A stretch of 64,000 bases of DNA, from the NCBI GenBank assembly GCA_963580455.1, contig OY756967.1:2378501-2442500 (forward strand). The letters are read 5' to 3'. Shown in pieces: positions 48,451 through 60,840 of this stretch. The translations under genes were made by a program, and so were the position numbers. Below the pieces are notes generated by a model. That model saw nothing but the letters and a program-made list of their open reading frames with translations. It was not told the DNA's origin and did not search any database. The stretch comes from Euonymus europaeus. Its lineage: Eukaryota > Streptophyta > Magnoliopsida > Celastrales > Celastraceae. How positions within the stretch are numbered: the stretch's first letter is position 1; every line of letters begins with the position of its first letter.

Positions 48451-49305
48451 ATGAAGAACCGTTCATATGCTACTCGCACTCCGTACACGAACAAGCCATG
48501 GCTCCGAGCGGTCCTAATCGGCTCTGTTTTTGCGGCCACTATTCTTTTGGTTACCTTTCATCGGCGAGACCCCAGTAATCGCCGCTCACTTCTCTGCTCC
48601 GATGAGGATGGCATCGCTGCCACCGCATCCCACCTCCACGCCATTGTCCACTACGCCACGTCCCGCACGGTTCCTCAGCAGTCCAAAGCCGAAATCAGCG
48701 TCAGCTTTGCCGTCCTCCAAGCCATCGCGCCATGCAACTTCCTTGTATTCGGTCTAGGCCATGATTCCCTCATGTGGGCCAGCTTAAATCCACGTGGCAC
48801 GACAGCATTCCTCGAGGAAGACCCCAAGTGGGTCCACGGAATCCTCCAAAACGCGCCTTCCTTGCGCGTCCATACATTGGACTACTACACCCGCCTCTCC
48901 GATGCGGATTACCTCCTCTCCACTTATAAGTCCAACGCGGATTGTGTTGCCTCTAACGCGAGCCTGAAGGTTAACACCCGGTGCAAGCTAGCACTCAGCA
49001 ACTTGCCGGATTTAATATACAATAGGGAGTGGGATGTGATAATGATCGATGGACCGAGAGGGTATTTTCCAGAGGCTCCAGGGAGGATGACCGCCATATA
49101 CTCAGCTGCCGTGATGGCGCGTGCGCGGACCCAACCTGGGGTCACTCATGTTTTCTTGCATGATGTAAATAGGAAGGTGGAGAAGCTTTATGCGGAGGAG
49201 TTTTTGTGTAGGAAATATTTGGTTAAGGCTATTGGGAGGCTTTGGCATTTCGAGATTCCTCCTACCGATGTTAACAGAAGAGATGGTAATTTTACTTTTT
49301 GTTAA
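48451..49305 (+). CDS. AGM1: DUF579 polysaccharide methyltransferase, arabinogalactan type (AGM1-like), 284 residues
   Basis: Intronless type II Golgi protein. A short basic N-terminus is followed by one membrane anchor (WLRAVLIGSVFAATILLV) and a lumenal DUF579 domain. DUF579 enzymes transfer methyl groups from S-adenosylmethionine to O-4 of glucuronic acid on wall glycans. This one fits the Arabidopsis At1g27930/AGM branch, which acts on arabinogalactan proteins, better than GXM or IRX15. Support comes from AIVHYATSRTVPQQSKAEIS, CNFLVFGLGHDSLMWASLNP, the SAM-site-like EWDVIMIDGPRGYFPEAPGR and the end region THVFLHDVNRKVEKLYAEEF with GRLWHFEIPP. I chose ATG 48451 because the family starts MKNRS; the same frame is open from 48199, but those 84 residues look like translated leader. 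Coding DNA is GC-richer than its surroundings. Confidence 0.9.
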   Translation: MKNRSYATRTPYTNKPWLRAVLIGSVFAATILLVTFHRRDPSNRRSLLCSDEDGIAATASHLHAIVHYATSRTVPQQSKAEISVSFAVLQAIAPCNFLVFGLGHDSLMWASLNPRGTTAFLEEDPKWVHGILQNAPSLRVHTLDYYTRLSDADYLLSTYKSNADCVASNASLKVNTRCKLALSNLPDLIYNREWDVIMIDGPRGYFPEAPGRMTAIYSAAVMARARTQPGVTHVFLHDVNRKVEKLYAEEFLCRKYLVKAIGRLWHFEIPPTDVNRRDGNFTFC

Positions 49306-49768
49306 TACTGACTATTTGATTACCTTTCGTTATGGCTTCATGAATATATATATAAAATTTATTGTTTGAATGGAGAAAAATCTGGAATTACACATAGTTT
49401 CACCATAAAAACATATCATAAATATAGTTAAGGGGTGTATTCCGGGTCTCCGGACCCAAAACGGCCTGCTAGCCCGACCCAATATGGAACCTAAATTTGG
49501 CATCAAGTCATAATCTGATTCAAATCTGAACCTGACCCGATATCTAACTGTCAGGAGCCTACTGAGTCACCAACATTGTCAATTAAAGCCAAGAAAAGCG
49601 AAAAATGTTTCCCCTCACATTCAAAGAAAAAGGCAAAGAAATTGAAATTCAGCGTACGAAAGGAACTGGGTTAGGGACACAGCAAAAGAAGATTCTGCAA
49701 ATTACAAAGATCTCCCATAACATCAATATAGTGCACTAAAGGGACCTAGAGTAGAAAGTGTTTCTTAT
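49306..49768. other. Convergent 3' region
   Basis: 3' UTRs of the convergent DUF579 gene and the seven-exon gene. The stretch 49435-49555 looks like a decayed copy of the TAGGGGTG-type repeats. No gene. Confidence 0.35.
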
Positions 49769-52700
49769 CTACCTTGGCCTAAACAAAGGTGACACCCTTC
49801 TTTGAACAATCTCTCGAATCTGTTCTGATGACAAAACAGATGCTTCACCTTCAAAATCGGCATTTTCCATCTGCTGGTGTAACTGAAAAACGAGAAGAAC
49901 CGGTATAAAGTGAGAAGGCAAACATTCTTTTCAAGTGAAACGACTTGATGTTTGTGTGGGCGTAAAAAAGAATCTGTGAACATACCTAGCAGATCCATGT
50001 TTCTAAATACATATCTTCAGTTCAGAATTACAACACAAAGCAAAACTTAAATTGAAGAATGAAGACTTATCAATTACCCTCACACCCATAAAAGTATCAT
50101 TTGGCAGTTCAATTGTTAACAATCTATGATAATCAGCTTACACAACAAGATTAAACTAGTACAATAAAGGTTCAGTTTTGAATACGTTTTCAAAGTCTTT
50201 TGATCACAAACCAAAATTTGCTTTGAAGTCTGTTGATACCTCACACCCAGTGAGGGTTTAATTCAAAAAGCAATTTTTGCTATCTATAAAAACAAACATA
50301 CACAATGCAGTTAAAAGCGGTGGTAACATTTTGCTTTTCGAGTGTATAAACAAATTAACTTACAAATATACTTTCTTCTGTCTGGTTCCATGAAACAAAA
50401 AACTCCTCACATGATCGTAGGGCATGGGTTAAAATTATGGCCCGCTACCACTCCATGCACGGTAAAGGCAAAGGCAGACAAGTACCTTCTCAAGAATTGC
50501 AGATTGGTCATCCAGGTGAAATTTCCGCATCTGATTTAGCATTCCCAATTGCTGCGAGCAAAATCATGCTGCCTTCTTAGCAGAACCAATCTTCAAACTT
50601 CATCAGATTTAGCTAGATATTACCTGTTCCTGTAGTTTTTGTTGAGCATGCATTTTCTCCTTAAACCCTTCTGCTCCAAGCTCAAATTCCTCACATACCA
50701 TTTCTTCACTGACATTTAGCATTGTTACAAAAAAATATAGTTTAACAGAAATAAATGTAAAGTTGTTCACACCACAAGATACTCTACAAATAAAGGAAAA
50801 CCAGCACTTACAGAAGAGTAAGATTAAAATCCGCTAATAAAATGGGTTATTCTTTGCCCAACATAAACAACAAGCATTAGCTGAGTGATAAATGGAAGCT
50901 CAAATGATGAGGAATCAACTAAACCTCATTGGGAAACCAAATGTCACCGATAGACAACCAAGTATACCCTAAAGTGCAACTGTAGTAAATAAAATCCAAA
51001 ATTATGATGCTGGAGGCAAGAAAAATCCACAATGAAGCATATCAGGAGACAAGATAATAAACTCCAAACCTCCCTGAAGTCTACCAAAAACTCACACCAT
51101 ACACAACTGAAACATAAAGGAATGCACCATGCCCTCAAACAGTCTACATCTTCGCAAGATATGAACCCAGTAGACCCCAGCCATGCAAATCCGACACACA
51201 AGTCAAAGAGAACTTACTTTGCAACAAATTTATAAAAGCGAACCATCAAATCTCTATCATTCTCATAGGCCCTATTAATTTTCCCCAAGCACGAAAGACC
51301 AAATCCTGGATCTGCAATAGAGAAAAACGGTGCCATAATTTAATTCTTTCATTCCATTTAGCAATCTTTCCGAAATAAATCACTGGTTTTCTTTCTTTAC
51401 TATAGAATGCCAATATTTATTGACTAGTACTAAAAAGTTTAATCCGCGTAGGGGTGTCAACAATCGGTTTTGGTCAATTTTTTGACATATTTTGGCCAAA
51501 CAGTTTAGTCAATTTTATTACAAAGTGTGTGTGTGTGTGTTTTCTTTGTTGAAAAAACCAACAAATTAGTTTGGTTTCGGTTTTGTCGGTTTTTTTGACA
51601 GCCCTATGTCCAAGCAATAAGTTACATCAATATCTGCATCTTAAGATGTCAGAGAAAGGATGAAAAACAAAAAAGGCATTGTCAACCAACATAAATATTT
51701 AAGTAAGATCTGATGTTTTGTAATACGGGTGAAAAGATTTGAGTATATTTTGTCTCGAACAAACATGTATGTACAGTCACATGGTGGGGAGCAATTTTAA
51801 AGTTTAAATCTTGGAAAAGCATATGAAAACAATGAAATCAAGATTAAATAACTCTGAATCAAGGTTAAATAACTCTGCTATAGTTATTAAATATAACTAT
51901 AAAATTTTCTCTAGCATTGCCTTTCAAATTCAAATGAGAAAAACAGTGGAGATAATCTCTACGTTAACTGATTGTTATCTCTCAGCCAGCTCTTAATACA
52001 CCAACGTGAGGAACACAATGCCTTTCACTTTGCTGAACCTATTTGAAGCTGCATTCTGATGAACATTGCATTAAAGGGGCAAACATCTCAAAATGCAAAT
52101 TTAAAAACTAATACTAATAAAAGTTCAATATATAAATTCCACACTGGGCGAGGTTGGAAAAAGAAACAGATCTTATGCCCTAAACTAAGGGATTGTGATT
52201 TGTGATTCCACTTTACATGAATCAGGGAGAGTTATTGTACTTCAGAAGTTTTCTGCGTAAACCAATAGATGCCTTTCCAACTTTCAAGTGTTTTTGACAT
52301 TATTTCGTAAAGCCAATCGGTTCCAAACATTATCCTTCCCATAGAATTTCAAAAAGTGAAGGCATTTATTAAAACACACAGCAAACCTACCAACCCCCAT
52401 CTCCAAAAAAATTTCTTCCTGGATTGCAGTCGTAACAGTAATAGCTTCCTGCATATTAACATACAAAAACTTCATTAGAGAAACAAGTAGGATGTCCAAT
52501 CATCAAACTCACAAGATATTTGACGAATTTCCTTTGTCAGCGGAAATTACTTCGAAAAAGATAGTACTTATTACAAATCCACAGTCATACTGAGCCTTAT
52601 TACAAGTTTAAAACCCAAAATGCTTCAAAAAAAATCTTGAATCCTCCACAGCAAAAGAAATAAAATTATACAGATACGCCCAAAAGAAATTAATTAAAGA

Positions 52701-52926
52701 AAAAGGGACCTGTTTATCATTGAGAGCCTCCGCAATCCGTTTCTTTGTATCTGCCAAACAGAATAAGTACCAATCCTGAATATGGACATAAAAGAATAGA
52801 GAGAAACAAGGCTGAAATGGGAAAGTTACCAGAGCTGGAAGTGACGAAGGAGAAGCGATCAAAGAGTTGAAGCAACTGCTCTCTTGATAGCATTCCGGAG
52901 CTCTGTAACTGAGAACTGCCAGCCAT
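49769..52926 (-). CDS. Conserved plant protein of unknown function, 184 residues, 7 exons
   Basis: I assembled minus-strand exons 52926-52830, 52750-52710, 52448-52391, 51311-51218, 50708-50624, 50551-50486 and 49882-49769. All have GT-AG ends, join in frame and total 555 bp. The product starts MAGSSQLQSSGMLSREQLLQ and is mostly helical and acidic, with segments KKRIAEALNDKQ, TAIQEEIFLEMGVDPGFGLS, GKINRAYENDRDLMVRFYKF, KEKMHAQQKLQEQ and MRKFHLDDQSAILEKLHQQM, and ends SEQIREIVQRRVSPLFRPR. There is no signal peptide or membrane segment. The sequence feels strongly conserved across plants, but I cannot name the family or give a function. It is transcribed in the same direction as the RNR2 gene, whose stop lies 295 bp upstream of this ATG. 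Confidence 0.85.
51449..51606. mobile_element. Short hAT-like inverted-repeat element in intron 3 of the unknown gene
   Basis: Ends TAGGGGTGTCAACA and, inward from the right, TAGGGCTGTCAAAAAA. It contains a (GT)n run near 51526-51540. The flanking 8 bases do not match, so the insertion is either old or wrongly bounded. It belongs to the same broad TAGGG family as the other hAT-type elements here. Confidence 0.55.
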
Positions 52927-53221
52927 ACAAAGCAACACAGACCACACAAATGTTCGTCTTCAAAATCTAAACACCATTTTTTGGCTGAAGGGAACTAATT
53001 CTTTTTGTATTTTTTATTTTCATTTTTTTTGCTTTGTTTTGAGAATAATTTGGGAAAAATACAAAAGAATAATTGGACTAAAATAGATAAAAAAAAATTC
53101 CATTACACCATTTCCTACGAAGAGAAATCAAACAAACAATTTGAAGCAATAAACACAGTAAAATTTAAAACGTAAAAGGAACAACGGAGAACCCTAAAAA
53201 TGTTAACATCGACAATTAACC

Positions 53222-54211
53222 CTAAAAATCCTCATCCATCTTGAAATCATGGGTCCCACTATTGCCATTCAAGCTTGACATAACCTGAGCCTTCTGATAA
53301 TCCCCGACTCTCTTCTCGAAGAAATTGGTTTTTCCTTGTAGTGAGATGAGCTCCATCCAATCAAAAGGATTTGTAACATTGTAGATCTTACCGCACCCAA
53401 GCGCACCCAACAACCTATCTGCCACAAATTCGATGTATTGACTCATCAGGGCACCGTTCATACCTACCAACGCGCAGGGGAGCGCGTCGCACACAAACTC
53501 TCTCTCTATGTCAACCGCGTCCCTCACTAATCCCTTGACGCGCTCCTGGCTCGGTTTCATCCTCATCAAGCGGTACAACAGGCACGCAAAATCACAGTGC
53601 AAACCCTCGTCTCGCGAGATCAATTCGTTCGAGAAGGTCAATCCCGGCATCAATCCGCGCTTCTTTAACCAAAATATCGCGCAAAAGCTTCCAGAGAAGA
53701 ATATACCTTCTACGCAGGCGAAAGCGATCAATCTCTCAGCGAAGGACTCTGAGCCGTCGATCCACTTCATGGCCCACTCGGCCTTCTTGGCCACGCAAGG
53801 GATGGTCTCCACGGCGTGGAAGAGGCGATTCTTTTCATGCGAGTCCTTGATGTACGTCTCGAGGAGGAGACTGTACATCTCAGAGTGGATATTCTCGATC
53901 GCGATTTGAAAGCCGTAGAAGGCACGAGCCTCGGAAACCTGGACCTCCTTCATGAACCTGACGGCGAGGTTCTCAATCACTATCCCATCAGAGGCTGCGA
54001 AGAAGGCAAGCACGTGCTTGATAAAATGCCTCTCGTCGTTAGTTAGGGATTCCCATTGACGCATGTCCTGCGAGAGGTCGACCTCCTCGGCCGTCCAGAA
54101 GGACGCCTCCGCCTTCTTGTACATCTCCCAGATTTCCGGGTACTGGATGGGGAACATGCAGAACCGATCCGGGTTCGAGACAAGAAGTGGCTCCTCTGGA
54201 ATTGAAGGCAT
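53222..54211 (-). CDS. RNR2: Ribonucleotide reductase small subunit (R2), 329 residues
   Basis: Class I R2 subunit; with R1 it makes deoxyribonucleotides for DNA synthesis in S phase and repair. Intronless, full length. The di-iron ligands are all visible: Asp75 ([10 protein letters not shown]), Glu106 and His109 (ENIHSE), Glu168 (FACVEGIFF), Glu202 and His205 ([10 protein letters not shown]). The radical Tyr113 is in HSEMYSLL. The C-terminus FKMDEDF matches the R1-docking tail. The N-terminus [20 protein letters not shown] is the plant form (TSO2/RNR2A type). Higher GC than its flanks. An E2F-type site lies about 130 bp upstream of the start, as expected for S-phase control. Which Arabidopsis paralogue (TSO2, RNR2A or RNR2B) is closest is not settled here. 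Confidence 0.97.
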   Translation of the reverse strand: MPSIPEEPLLVSNPDRFCMFPIQYPEIWEMYKKAEASFWTAEEVDLSQDMRQWESLTNDERHFIKHVLAFFAASDGIVIENLAVRFMKEVQVSEARAFYGFQIAIENIHSEMYSLLLETYIKDSHEKNRLFHAVETIPCVAKKAEWAMKWIDGSESFAERLIAFACVEGIFFSGSFCAIFWLKKRGLMPGLTFSNELISRDEGLHCDFACLLYRLMRMKPSQERVKGLVRDAVDIEREFVCDALPCALVGMNGALMSQYIEFVADRLLGALGCGKIYNVTNPFDWMELISLQGKTNFFEKRVGDYQKAQVMSSLNGNSGTHDFKMDEDF

Positions 54212-54337
54212 ATTGAAGACTATAATTGAGTTTTAGGGTTTTTCAAGATTGAAATCGAAAGGGCAGATCGGGAATCGGATTTCTGTTGCAGAGAATCGGT
54301 AGGCACTATGAGGATTTTATAGAATTTTCGGTGAGAA

Positions 54338-54349
54338 GGGCGGGAATTT
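54338..54349 (-). promoter_or_regulatory. E2F binding site in the RNR2 promoter
   Basis: GGGCGGGAATTT; on the gene's strand it reads AAATTCCCGCCC, which contains ATTCCCGC and fits the plant E2F consensus WTTSSCSS. It lies 127-138 bases upstream of the ATG. Plant RNR genes are known E2F targets. Confidence 0.65.
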
Positions 54350-55269
54350 AAAATCCAAAGACTCTCGAGGGAAAATATAAATTGGAGGGTAATGTTTAGA
54401 ATTCAAACGAATTGCTTCAAGTGGTCATTGACTTCCAAATTAGCCCATTGATGTGGTCCAAATTACAGTATGGTTAGGGGATGGGGAGTGGTAAGTATTG
54501 CGTAAATTGAGTGAGTAAACAAGGGCATATTTGATATGGAGAAGGACGCCTTATATGAGGTTTGAGAGGGAAGCTTTTCTTTCATCGCAATTTCAATAGA
54601 TTTGGCCGATGGGTGTGCATTGTGCGCACTTGGACGCATGGTCACCACGCGGTCACCACATGCTTGGGCCAGCCATGAACCATTCACACAATTTTGCATG
54701 TGGTGGATCCAGCTGAACCAATCTATCTGGACTCAAAACTTTCTTTTGTAAATCGACAACGTATAAGTTGATATGTATGGGAAAAATTGAGCTTATAAGC
54801 TTAGTATATATGCTCTTGAAACAGACTAGCCCAAACACCCCAGTTTTGATCCGGCAATTATGAATTTAAAATCGGGTTATGCATTGCGAGATGCGATTAT
54901 GAGTCGCTAAATTCTGTATCATCCGGATTAAATCAAGTTTAGATTTAAATTTTATGTCTGTAATTGGGATTCAAATACAAAAATTTGTCCGATTTAAAAC
55001 CGAGTTAAAGTCTAAACACAAAAAAAACTAGCATGATTTAGTTCTCTAGTTGCTAGCCTGAATTTGATTATTGTTTAATTTATTTGTTTGGATTTAAATC
55101 AATCTGAGTATATTTAATTACGAATCTCCAAAAAAATCAGACCAATTCGAACCCGAACATGTAAATATTTTGTAAATACTAAATATTGTCTAACTCGGAT
55201 TGACCTAGACCTGAAATTTTGTCGCCCCTAAAGTATCATTGTTACTTGGCCCAATAACTAATCCTGAAG
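54350..55269. other. Intergenic with a decayed hAT-type remnant
   Basis: From about 54840 to 55230 the sequence resembles the 14310-14655 element and ends GTCGCCCCTA at its right side (inward TAGGGGCGACAAAA). No matching left end or TSD was found. No gene. Confidence 0.45.
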
Positions 55270-55675
55270 AGCAATCACAATGGTGTCAACATCTCATTCT
55301 CATTAAAATTTAAATCAAGTTCCACCTCTATTACACAAAAACTCAAGCCGCATACTCATCCACATAAGCAAAACACTCTTATAATGCAACGATATCGGCA
55401 AAATACAAATCTCTTTATATTTTTCCCCTTCAATGTTTGTCAAGCATCTACTCTTTCATTTTCTCGTCCATTTTCTAAAAAAATTATACAAAAATCAATA
55501 TTGAGTCTCACATCTTTTACAAAAAGTTAAGTCACATACTTATCTATATTACCAAAATATATCTCTCAATACAACTATGTTAACAAAACACATCTCCCAA
55601 TACAGATATATCAATAAAAACACACATTATCAAATATTATCCCCTCTTAGAAAAAAATACATCATTGTGGGTGCT
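55270..55675. mobile_element. Inverted-repeat MITE with AGCAATCACAATGG ends
   Basis: Ends AGCAATCACAATGGTG and, inward from the right, AGCACCCACAATGATG. The interior is non-coding, with CACATCnnCAAAACACA-type words shared with the MITE at 28241-28627. No clear TSD, so class uncertain. Spacer to 55982 holds nothing else. Confidence 0.55.
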
Positions 55676-55993
55676 ATAATGTGTGCATTGCAAGATGCAA
55701 GACATCGTTGTTTATTTTGGATGCTTTATTCATTTTTAATTATGTTTTTTTAAGTGTAATATTCATGAAATAAATAGGACTCTAATTAGTACATTCAAAA
55801 AATTTAGTGGGTGTCATCAATTTATATATAATGAATGTCTCACACTTACTTCACATGAAGACACATAAGATTCAAGAAATATATTTTTTATAATTTAATA
55901 ATTTTATTTTTAATAATTTTGTTTAAAAAGAAGAGTCATCATGAATGCAATAAATCAATCATTCGATGAATCATCAATTATACTAGTGTTGAA

Positions 55994-56010
55994 CCCGTGC
56001 GTTGCACGGG
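55994..56010 (-). other. Helitron 3' terminal hairpin
   Basis: Perfect palindrome CCCGTGCGTTGCACGGG on the plus strand. On the element's strand it is followed by eleven bases and then the CTAG terminus. Confidence 0.85.
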
Positions 56011-56457
56011 AGTGGCTCTCTTTTCATCTCTCTCTCTCCTGCCTGCCTTTTTGTGCTTCAATGTGTTTCATTATCTCTCAATTTGTTGCCTAACTACTTT
56101 CTAACTATTTTGAGGTTATTGTGATTACAGGTTGTGGAAACATGCTGGCATGTTGTCATTTATTCTTTCATCACCTAAGCAATTGAGTTTAGAAAGTTCA
56201 GATCCAATATTTCAGAGACAAATGACATTTTTCTTGTAACAAACAATGGCATGTTGTCATTGTAACATTTTTCTTGTTCAATAAAAAGGACTATATTCTC
56301 TCTTTCTTTGCCCCTAAGAATCCCAAAGTTGCACACCAATCGAAAGGTGTGTAAAAATAAACAACAAAATTCCTGAGTATGTCATGCAATAAAATTATAA
56401 TGATCTGGATTTGATATTCGGTAGCTGGATAAATCCACCAACCTGTGGTATTGTTAC

Positions 56458-56612
56458 TTCCATGTGCCCAGACTCGTCAAACCAATTGTGCCAGAAGTTC
56501 CTCCATGATACGAATTTCTCAAGGCTATCATACCAAGATTACCAGTATACAGTCTTGCCATTAGCATCGCTAATTCATTTGCTTCTGATCCAGAATTTAC
56601 AAAATACACAAC
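56458..56612 (-). pseudogene. Captured exon of an AGT2-like aminotransferase
   Basis: An exon-sized piece (155 bp) with a good acceptor (TGCAG|GTTGTG) and donor (GGAA|GTAACA). It encodes [20 protein letters not shown], then [20 protein letters not shown], then [12 protein letters not shown]. This is the cofactor-binding start of the large domain of class III aminotransferases, closest to plant mitochondrial alanine:glyoxylate aminotransferase 2 homologues (AGT2/AGT3). The exon itself is undamaged, but neighbouring exons, including the PLP-lysine, are not found, so no enzyme is made. Confidence 0.85.
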
Positions 56613-57539
56613 CTGCATTCCAGGAAAATAAATTTTTAAAAGGAGCTTTATTGATTCAAACAATGTTTAGAGATACAGGCTTTGACTTTCATTTTCATCA
56701 CTCTCAATATATACGAAGGAAGTAAAATCAATAGAAGGTGAATGCTTTTATTAAGAAAGGAGTACTACAACTTTCATCAAACAACAGCATGCAAATAAAT
56801 TTTGAGTTTGCACAAATTATCCGCATCAATATTCAAACTGGAAAAAGACGACAGATACATACAACAGAGATCGACCTTGGTAGGTAAAGATGGGTTACTT
56901 ACTGTATGAAGAGGTATCAATTTGCTCAGGAAGTTGCTTTATATCCACCTCAAATACAAACATCAGAAGGATATTTATTAGCAATGAGCATAATGTCCTC
57001 CCAAGGCATTGACTCACATAGTCAGGGAATAACAATTGTTTACATGTCGTGGTAAAATGACTACAAAACACATTGATTGTCGTAAAGGTAAACCATCTAG
57101 AACAAAGCTATTTTATTTCAGAAAGGGCATTGTAGAGTGATCGTAAAATTCACAGTTGTATAATCCCACCAAGGATATAAACTTTGCAAATGACCACTTT
57201 GAAAATGACTAACAAATGTTATGGTTTGTCAACAAAAAGGATTGAACTTGAATCACATTCAATTTACATGGAAAAAGGTAATCTTTCATCCAACTTTAGT
57301 TAACCTCGTGTTATTTTTTGGAAAACAGTATGTAGCAGGAAAAAGGAGGGGTATGAATATATGCTCATGGCAATGCTATCATATTTGCTAATTAAAAACT
57401 ATATCATGCGGACTAATTCTATAGGATAAAGTGCAATAAACGCAGGAAACATATTGATAAGCAAAATCCAAAAACATTTGCATCATTAATAGTGTACCTG
57501 ACATGCTAATACTGTCTCTGATTTAATTTGTTTGATGTT

Positions 57540-58110
57540 CTCCAACTGTAAGTTTCTCCAGCAGAAGAGTCTTCACTGATAGTCTGTGAAATTAAAAGAT
57601 AATGCACGAAAGTGAGTTCAGTTCAACTAAATCATGTGAAAGTGTTTTTGTCTTCCATTATGAATCAAAATAATGATGACGAACACTAAAAGAAATATGA
57701 TTGTCAAAAAAAAAATAGACATGAGTTGATTTCGCATTGTTGACACCCACATCATTGGCATCATCATGGGTTACTTCTTGTCTAAAGGTTGAAGTACCTA
57801 GCAAGCTAGTTCTAGTATTTTTTGCTACACATTCACAATATGTTTTAACATTTGATACTAATAATAACATGAGATAGAATTTGTTATTGCAGAACTAACA
57901 TTTTCTGTGGAGGAAGGAGTGTGGCACACTCGGCCAGCGATAACTAATAACTCCTCAGTATGTACTCCAAGTGGAAGTTGCTCCAGCAGAAGAGTCTTCA
58001 GTGAATGCCTGTGAAAGTTAAAAATAATGGACAAAACTGAGTTGAGTTCAACTAATCATGTGAAAGTGTTTTTCTCTTCCATTATGAATCAAAATAATTA
58101 TCATGAGCAC
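57540..58110. repeat. Diverged direct duplication, about 425 bp apart
   Basis: Copies near 57540-57690 and 57965-58110 share CTCCAGCAGAAGAGTCTTCA, CATGTGAAAGTGTTTTT and CTTCCATTATGAATCAAAAT. Duplication inside the Helitron body, non-coding as far as I can tell. Confidence 0.75.
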
Positions 58111-59516
58111 TAAAAGCATACAATCCTAATTGGTAGCAAATTTCTGAGGCAGAGATACCCCAATGGGGGTATTTATTGAAATCATAACATAGGTAGTGAG
58201 AAGGCGTTTTGAAGTAACTTTGGAACTCCCTAAAATAAGGCATGGACTATCTAATAAATGCAGCAAGATGGTAATAGAAATGATGAAAGTAGAGAAATTC
58301 AGTGATTTGTGTGTTTTTAACAAAGAAACTAATTAGATTAATAGAAGCAATATTAAATATACTGAAGCACCTGCATTCATTTATTTTGATTTAGTATCTA
58401 TAGATTAGTTAATACTGAGTCCTTTTTTTTTAATACCGTGTATTTTGTCTTTTGCTTTTTCTATTCTTTCTATAGCACTAAATTAATGGGAAAAGACATT
58501 ACCATGACATTATCATCATCATTTATTTAACCATTGTTGGCAGTCTGTTATTTAGCCATTGTAGTCCTCCATGGTTTATACATCTTATTCTGCAGAGAGA
58601 GAAAGATAGAGACTGTTATTGTGGCTTTTGATGCCCTAATGATCTGTAATTAGTTATGAAAGGGTAACATAAATAAAACTGTAATGATTGAAAGTTTATA
58701 GACCTGTTAGAAGGCCTTCAAAAATCTCATTGTAAGCAATATTTCTGGTATGCATTGCATGGAGATCTTCATCAAAAATAGGGGTTGACCTTGAACCTGT
58801 ACAGAATCTGCTTTGTGACTTTTGTGAGCCTCCATGATACAAAACTTAGTAGCAAGTTGATAATTCATTATATATAAAAGAAAAGAGTCTTAAAATTCAA
58901 TGAAAAAATAAAAGATAATAGGCAAGATAAGCCAAATGATGCAATCATATTATTCCACTGATTTGAGTTCAATCTATGATAATAGGGTTTAAGAGTAAGA
59001 GCACCAGTGTCAAATATTATATCCATTCAATAATGTATCAAATACCTTTTTCCTTTCAATAAGTTCAGAGGGAAGTAAACCATTACCAAGCATGCTTCCG
59101 CATATAGTATATCAAGAGATGACACGAATGGCCTTTCTTAAACAATATCAAAGCATAAAATGCCACAGAAACTGTCATGTCACCCTGCAGCTTTGCATCT
59201 CCCATGACCTGTTTGTTAAATCTTCACTGTCAATTGGGGTATTATCAAGATGCCAAAAGACAAAGTTGAGACAAAAAACATAGGTATTAAAAGTTTAGAC
59301 TTAACATTCAAATTGAAATAATAACTTCAGTAGGTGAACTATATCTATGGCGACGAAGGTATGCACAGCTAAAATAACTTCCAAAGAAAAACTTGTAACA
59401 CTGCTTGTAATGTACAACTAATAAAGTTTAACACATCATTAAGTCATTTATATTGTTTTTCTTAAGTTAAAATTCAGTAAGAAGAACATAAAACTCGAAG
59501 TACTCACTTTTACCTA

Positions 59517-59686
59517 AGCCTTTTTCATTGTTTTTATCATGTAATAGTCATCACGGGTGAAATAAAAGAAGTCTCCACTTTTATCGGGGATGATAACTCT
59601 CACAGAGCATTGTTTTCACATATTGTTATCATATAATCAGCAGCATCCACATTGAACAACTTCCCAAGAGTCTTGAAAATAGAGGA
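59517..59686 (-). pseudogene. Captured fragment of a phosphatidylinositol-4-phosphate 5-kinase gene
   Basis: The minus strand encodes FKTLGKLFNVDAADYMITIC, then after a frameshift DKSGDFFYFTRDDYYMIKTM and KKA before a TAG. This matches the start of the PIP5K kinase domain (FKVDAADYM...[20 protein letters not shown] in the family). The ELSSP region is crossed by small indels and an in-frame stop, so it is a dead fragment. It lies in the Helitron, 2.9 kb from the AGT2 exon and in the same orientation. Confidence 0.8.
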
Positions 59687-60840
59687 AAAAGGACCTATTA
59701 GGGTCTAAACTACTATTTTTGTCAAGTAATCAAACTTACAAGAGCAAAAATCTAAATAATCATTATAATCTTTAGCTATTTTTTTTGTCAAGTAATGAAC
59801 CATATGAGCACTCAAAGCTCAGTGAAGTCCAATAAACTATTTTATAAGACTGTCAATCAATGCTCGTCATACCAAAAAACACAGGGGAATAACAATAGCA
59901 AAAAACACCACCAGTAAATCATCACCAAAATACAGAAAATGACATATTAAAATACCTGCAAAAGCACTCTAGCTGGCTGGAAGTGGATCACAACCAGCTT
60001 AGGATAAGGGTGCTCGCAGTCAATAGCCTATTCCAATAGAGTTCAAATGGAGTATGGCAGTTAAATTAAAACTGCATTAGAGAGTCAAAGTAACGTACTA
60101 ATCCTGGGATCATTGAGAGTAGGCAAGCTGTAGTATTTGCCAAACTCACCTTCCTGGGATTTCTAAAGTGTCTTCAATATGCTCTTGAAAGGGTTTTCAG
60201 TCGTTGAAAATGAGTTACCCACAAAATAAAAGCAAAAGAACGAAATATATTACTTAAATAAAAGCAAAATAAAGAAATTAGAGTTAAAACCGCATGGCCT
60301 AACCTCAAGCTCCAAGAAACGTGAGATACCCAAAATCAAATAAAGGAAAGGCCGCTGGTTCAAAACCTAAAAGGAGGGGATAAGCAGGCAATGTAATAGA
60401 TTGATATACCGAACATAAGACAAAGTTAAAAATCATAAGGCCTTTTGTTTTAAAAAGTGCACCCGCTGGTGGAAGATGAAGGATGACGAAGCTCAAAATC
60501 GTCTGGTCACCCGCACATATGGCCGCTGGTGGTCAATAGCCTGTTCCAACGCATTCCAGGCAAAGTCTTGAGATGGTCGGTGAGGGCACCTGCATTCAAC
60601 TGCGGGGGGCATCAATCGGAAGGTACCAAACCATACGGGGAAAACGGAGGGAAGCAAACGGAGGGGGAGGGCAGATGTCGGTGTTTATGTTTTGGCAGAG
60701 GAGGTATAGCACTCAAATGGTGCGACGTCGTTTTGCGTGAAGAGTTTAAGCGGTTAGGAAGAACCACTACCGAGAGTAACGGGGTGAGTAGCGTACTCGC
60801 TTGGATAAGCCTGGGAATAACTGCTCTATATATATAAGTA

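Noticed and set aside
60529..60837. 102-codon frame at the right end of the Helitron
   Set aside because: Cys/Gly-rich without recognisable domains; more likely captured untranslated sequence than a gene.
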